Positions 61,089 through 64,000 of a DNA stretch of 64,000 nt are shown here, piece after piece. Under the pieces are notes generated by a model, which searched no databases, had not been told where the DNA came from, and saw nothing but the letters and a program-made list of their open reading frames with translations. The position numbers and the translations under genes are program-made. Location of the stretch: the NCBI RefSeq assembly GCF_038957035.1, contig NZ_CP152412.1, positions 8,738,501 to 8,802,500 of the forward strand, given 5' to 3'. Source of the stretch: Bradyrhizobium sp. B097. Lineage in GTDB: Bacteria; Pseudomonadota; Alphaproteobacteria; Rhizobiales; Xanthobacteraceae. Within the stretch, counting starts at the first letter, position 1; the number at the start of each line of letters is the position of its first letter.

Positions 61089-62183
61089 ATGAACATGATT
61101 CTCACCAAGAGCCAGATCGGTCTGGACGGCGTTCCCGCCGCCGAGACCGTGTTGAGCCATGTCGACGGCGAGCGCGGCGAACTGATCATCGCCGGCGAGC
61201 ACGTCGCCAACCTCGCAGACAAGTCGAGCTTCGAGGGCGTCACGGCGCGGCTGTGGAACGGCGCCAGCGGCAAGTCGCTGAGCGAAGCCAACGTCCGCGC
61301 CAGCCTCGGCGCCGCCCGCGAACGCGCCTTTGCGCGGCTGCCGGACCTAATGCCGGCGACGCGCGGCATGTCGATCGTCGACGGCTTCCGGGCCGCGATC
61401 GCCGGCCTCCGCGGCGAGAACGGGCTGGAGCACGAGGCGACCATCGTCGGCGCCTTCCCGGTGATCGCGGGCGCCCTGGTCCAGCACGCCAAGGGACATG
61501 CCCCGATCGCGCCGGACCCGAATGCCAGCCACGCCGCCGACACGCTGCGGATGCTGCGGGGGCGCAAGGCCGAGCCGCGCGAGGTTGCGGCGCTCGACGC
61601 CTATTTCGTCACCGTCTGCGACCACGGCATGAATGCGTCGACCTTCACCACGCGGGTGATCGCCTCGACCCAGGCCGACCTGTTCGCGGCGATCACCGGC
61701 GGCTATTGCGCGCTGACCGGCCCGCTGCATGGCGGCGCGCCGGAGCCGGTGCTGGAGATGCTGGACGCAATTGGCACCCGTGAGCGCATCAAACCCTGGG
61801 TCGACGGCGCGCTGGCGCATGGCGAACGGCTGATGGGGTTCGGCCACCGCGTCTATCGCGTGCGTGACCCGCGCGCCGACGTGCTGAAGGTCGCGATCGA
61901 GCGCCTCGAGGCCAGCGGCGCCGACCTGCCGTTTGCCGGCGAGGTCGAGGCCTATATCCGCGCAGCGCTGCCCAAGAAGAACCCGGAGCGGCCACTCGAG
62001 ACCAATGTCGAGTTCTTCACCGCGATCCTGCTCGACGGGCTGGAGATCCCGCGGCAGGCGTTCACGCCGATCTTCGCGGTGGCCCGCGCCGCCGGCTGGA
62101 CCGCGCACGCGCTGGAGCAGCGCCGCACCGGCCGGTTGATCCGGCCGAGCTCATCCTATGTCGGGGCAGTGCCGAAGGGCTAA
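61089..62183 (+). CDS. citrate synthase/methylcitrate synthase-like protein
   Basis: A 364-residue citrate synthase paralogue without the DNA-binding domain. The two histidines are present (VCDHGMNASTFTTRVIAST and GFGHRVYRVRDPRAD), but the catalytic Asp position (NVDFYSG in typical enzymes) reads TNVEFFTAILLDGLEIP, an Asp-to-Glu change. The size fits type II (dimeric) or methylcitrate synthases. The ATG at 61089 has AAGGAG eight bases upstream. It is divergent from the HTH-containing paralogue; the pair may form a mixed enzyme. Confidence 0.9.
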   Translation: MNMILTKSQIGLDGVPAAETVLSHVDGERGELIIAGEHVANLADKSSFEGVTARLWNGASGKSLSEANVRASLGAARERAFARLPDLMPATRGMSIVDGFRAAIAGLRGENGLEHEATIVGAFPVIAGALVQHAKGHAPIAPDPNASHAADTLRMLRGRKAEPREVAALDAYFVTVCDHGMNASTFTTRVIASTQADLFAAITGGYCALTGPLHGGAPEPVLEMLDAIGTRERIKPWVDGALAHGERLMGFGHRVYRVRDPRADVLKVAIERLEASGADLPFAGEVEAYIRAALPKKNPERPLETNVEFFTAILLDGLEIPRQAFTPIFAVARAAGWTAHALEQRRTGRLIRPSSSYVGAVPKG

Positions 62184-62199
62184 GAGCTAACCGCGAACC

Positions 62200-62287
62200 G
62201 TAGCCCGGATGGAGCGCAGCGAAATCCGGGAACGGTGTGACCGCGGATGGAAGAGCCCCGGATTACGCTTCGCTTCATCCGGGCTAC
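62200..62287. repeat. intergenic hairpin repeat, family A (copy 5)
   Basis: GTAGCCCGGATGGAGCGCAG to CTTCATCCGGGCTAC, 88 bp, nearly identical at its ends to copy 3. Confidence 0.85.
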
Positions 62288-62329
62288 AAGACGGCATCGC
62301 TGGACGATGGCGGAGCCACAAACTCCGCC

Positions 62330-62470
62330 GTCGTCCCTGCCTCGTGCGCAGTTGCGCACGGGAGCAGGGACCCATACGCCGCGGCCCATCAATGGCACGA
62401 TGGGGTCGACATCTGAATGCAACAATAACCGCCGGTGGTTATGGGCCCCTGCTTTCGCAGGGGCGACGGA
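62330..62470. repeat. intergenic inverted repeat, family B (copy 4)
   Basis: GTCGTCCCTGCCTCGTGCGC, GGGACCCATACGCCGC, then GGTTATGGGCCCCTGC and TTCGCAGGGGCGACGG. A short duplication of the terminal AGGGGCGACGGAGGC follows at 62477. Confidence 0.8.
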
Positions 62471-62498
62471 GGCTAGCAGGGGCGACGGAGGCGACAGC

Positions 62499-63134
62499 TT
62501 ACGCCTCGCGCACCACGGTCTTCAGATAATTGTACGCCTTGATGATCTCGATCAGGCGATCCTCGGTGGAGCGGTCGCCGCCATTGGCGTCGGGGTGGTG
62601 CTGCTTCACCAGCGCCTTGTACTTCGACTTGACGTCTTCGAGCGTCGCGCCGGCGCCGAGCCCCATCACCAGCAGCGCCTTGCGCTCGGCGTTCATGACC
62701 TTGCGGGTCTCGGGCTTGGGCTCCGCGCCACCCGGTCCGGGACGCCAGCGGCCGCGGCCGTTGAGCTCGGAGAACACGTGGAACGGATCGGAGGCGGCGT
62801 CGAGCCCGCTCTCCTTCTTGCCGTTGTTGGCGCCCATCTTCCAGGTCGGACGGTGGCCGGTCAGCGCGTCCTTCTGGTAGCGCGCGACGTCGTCAGGATT
62901 CATGCCCTGGAAGAAATTGTAGGACTGATTGTACTCGCGGACGTGATCGAGACAGAAGTGCCAATACTCGCGCGAATTCTCGCGGCCCTTCGGGGCGCGG
63001 TGCGCGCCCTTGTTCTGGCAACCCGCCCACTCGCAGGCAACGGCCTGCTCGCCGGCTTGCGCCTGGCGCTTCGCACTCACCTTGGTCGGCTTGATGCGAA
63101 TGGAGTCGAAGAATTTTGATGAATCGATCGGCAT
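62499..63134 (-). CDS. J-domain protein (DnaJ-like)
   Basis: A 211-residue protein with a C-terminal J domain (about residues 145-210: LGLGAGATLEDVKSKYKALV, with the HPD motif in KQHHPDANGGDRS). The N-terminal part has a Cys-containing segment (CEWAGCQNKGAHRAPKGREN and FCLDHVREYNQSYN), perhaps a metal site. It would stimulate the ATPase of an Hsp70. The ATG at 63134 with AAAGAG upstream is chosen; the frame is open to 63158. It diverges from bolA, as in other Rhizobiales. Confidence 0.93.
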   Translation of the reverse strand: MPIDSSKFFDSIRIKPTKVSAKRQAQAGEQAVACEWAGCQNKGAHRAPKGRENSREYWHFCLDHVREYNQSYNFFQGMNPDDVARYQKDALTGHRPTWKMGANNGKKESGLDAASDPFHVFSELNGRGRWRPGPGGAEPKPETRKVMNAERKALLVMGLGAGATLEDVKSKYKALVKQHHPDANGGDRSTEDRLIEIIKAYNYLKTVVREA

Positions 63135-63243
63135 GTTCTCTTTGACTATGCAATGCACAAATCTTCAAGTCTTGACATTGCGCAGACCTCGTTTCCCGCT
63201 TGCACCATTGACGAAAAGCCGTCGCGGACCTAACTCCGCCGCC

Positions 63244-63519
63244 ATGAGCACCAAAGACGCTATCATAAACAAGTTGCGTGAAGCTTTCTTGCCTGAAAGC
63301 CTCGACGTGGTCGATGAGTCACATCTGCATGAGGGCCACGCCGGCCACAGGCCAGGCGGCGAGACGCATTTCCGGGTATATATTGTGTCTCCGGCCTTCG
63401 AAGGGAAGAGCCGGATCGAACGCCATCGCATGATAAATGCGACGCTGGCGCAGGAACTCGCCGGCTCGGTGCACGCGCTGGCGATCCATGCCCACGGCCC
63501 CGGGGAAAAGCCGCGCTAG
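63244..63519 (+). CDS. bolA: BolA family protein
   Basis: A 91-residue BolA: HAGHRPGGETHFRVYIVSPA is the core strand with the conserved His, followed by GKSRIERHRMINATLAQELA. BolA proteins pair with monothiol glutaredoxins in iron-sulphur and iron signalling, and some affect morphology and transcription. It is divergent from the J-domain gene over about 110 bp, a common arrangement next to cobS in rhizobia; here cobS lies 4.5 kb away. Confidence 0.95.
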   Translation: MSTKDAIINKLREAFLPESLDVVDESHLHEGHAGHRPGGETHFRVYIVSPAFEGKSRIERHRMINATLAQELAGSVHALAIHAHGPGEKPR

Positions 63520-63607
63520 CTCGCGCTTGGCTCAAGACGAAGCAGTGGTTTTCCGTTATGAGAATGGGACCTCGGGCGACGGACCTGCGCCATATCTGAG
63601 CAGGCAA

Positions 63608-64000
63608 ATGATGGATCGTATCGCCACGCTTGATTTGGGCCCATTGATGATCCCTTGCTGGCCACGTTTCCGGTCGATTGTCGCCGCCGCCGGCCTGCTC
63701 CTGACCTGCGCGATGCGCCCGGCCTCGGCGCTGGATATGCCGAGCCCATTCGTCCAGGAGGTGCTGATCAAGAGCATCCTGGTCTCGCTCAACGATGCGG
63801 TGGCCGCGAACAATTTCGCCGTGTTCCACGCCAAGATCTCAAAGCCGTTCCGCGACCAGTTTTCGCCGGACAAGCTGAAGACGATCTTCAAGGATCTGGT
63901 CGACAAGCACGCGGTGTTCGACGCCGTGGTCGCCAAGCCGATCGTGCTCGATGAGGACGCCAAGATCGACGACAAGGGCGTGTTGCGGCTGAAGGGCCAT
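63608..64000 (+). CDS. exported protein of unknown function, truncated by the window end
   Basis: An open frame of 131 codons continues off the right edge. It has a signal peptide (SIVAAAGLLLTCAMRPASA), then PFVQEVLIKSILVSLNDAVA and HAKISKPFRDQFSPDKLKTI. The mature part is helical and lysine-rich, with an NTF2-like or DUF-like look, but no family is certain. An ATG at 63608 with a second ATG directly after it is the likely start. No stop is visible, so the length is unknown. Confidence 0.75.
   Translation, partial: MMDRIATLDLGPLMIPCWPRFRSIVAAAGLLLTCAMRPASALDMPSPFVQEVLIKSILVSLNDAVAANNFAVFHAKISKPFRDQFSPDKLKTIFKDLVDKHAVFDAVVAKPIVLDEDAKIDDKGVLRLKGH

Noticed and set aside
1..64000. tRNA, rRNA, insertion sequence, prophage or CRISPR
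   Set aside because: None of the expected signatures (cloverleaf with CCA region, transposase or integrase domains, spaced identical repeats) was seen on reading both strands.

Overview
The window is high-GC DNA from an alphaproteobacterium of the Bradyrhizobium/Rhodopseudomonas type. Evidence: the GTG/TTG/ATG start usage, the cobS-GNAT-cobT, J-domain/bolA, fdxA/S4/helicase and cyoABCD-SURF1-actSR arrangements, three-domain Aas-type acyltransferase, and many palindromic intergenic repeats typical of that group. I see 53 credible protein genes (the last runs off the right edge), one gene remnant, no rRNA, tRNA, CRISPR array, prophage or insertion sequence.

Layout. 0-10 kb: an IclR regulator followed by an acyl-CoA catabolic cluster (two adjacent acyl-CoA dehydrogenases and a crotonase on +; an NDP-forming acyl-CoA ligase, a glyoxalase-fold protein, a second crotonase and a periplasmic binding protein on -), which looks like uptake, CoA activation and beta-oxidation-like breakdown of an unidentified carboxylic acid. 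10-15 kb: envelope proteins (degenerate nuclease-fold lipoprotein or secreted protein, M48 lipoprotein protease, cytochrome c, beta-barrel-like protein) and an MFS transporter. 15-22.6 kb: a compact respiratory operon, cyoABCD, SURF1 and the redox two-component pair ActS/ActR, so that a quinol oxidase and a redox sensor are co-transcribed. 22.6-32 kb: an MFS exporter, CarD, ferredoxin FdxA, an S4 RNA-binding protein, a Suv3-like helicase with a long disordered tail, a DUF3108 protein and rpmB.

32-45 kb: a gene-poor stretch, orphan branched-chain-amino-acid-type binding proteins, a lipase/esterase, a flavin monooxygenase, the 1154-residue MFS/acyltransferase/AMP-ligase fusion, a TetR regulator and a membrane-bound winged-helix regulator. 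45-50 kb: a DUF2235 hydrolase with a membrane domain followed by a phospholipase D-like protein. 50-55 kb: flavin-dependent oxidoreductases (luciferase-like, aromatic hydroxylase-like, old yellow enzyme) with a TetR regulator between the first two. 54-59 kb: a tightly coupled operon cobS-GNAT-cobT-phytase-like. 59-64 kb: a DedA protein, two divergent citrate-synthase paralogues (one with an N-terminal DNA-binding helix-turn-helix), a J-domain protein, BolA and a partial secreted protein.

Intergenic space is dominated by at least six families of inverted-repeat elements (called A to F below, 17 copies recognised). In three places a repeat is used by a gene: it supplies the C-terminus and stop of a monooxygenase, abuts the stop of a citrate synthase, and carries the ribosome-binding site of SURF1. 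The most promising unexplored points are the divergent citrate-synthase pair with its operator-like palindromes, the DUF2235/phospholipase-D pair, the crotonase lacking both catalytic glutamates, and the 23-bp perfect palindrome between the MFS gene and cyoA. All functions are read from sequence by eye; no database search was possible.
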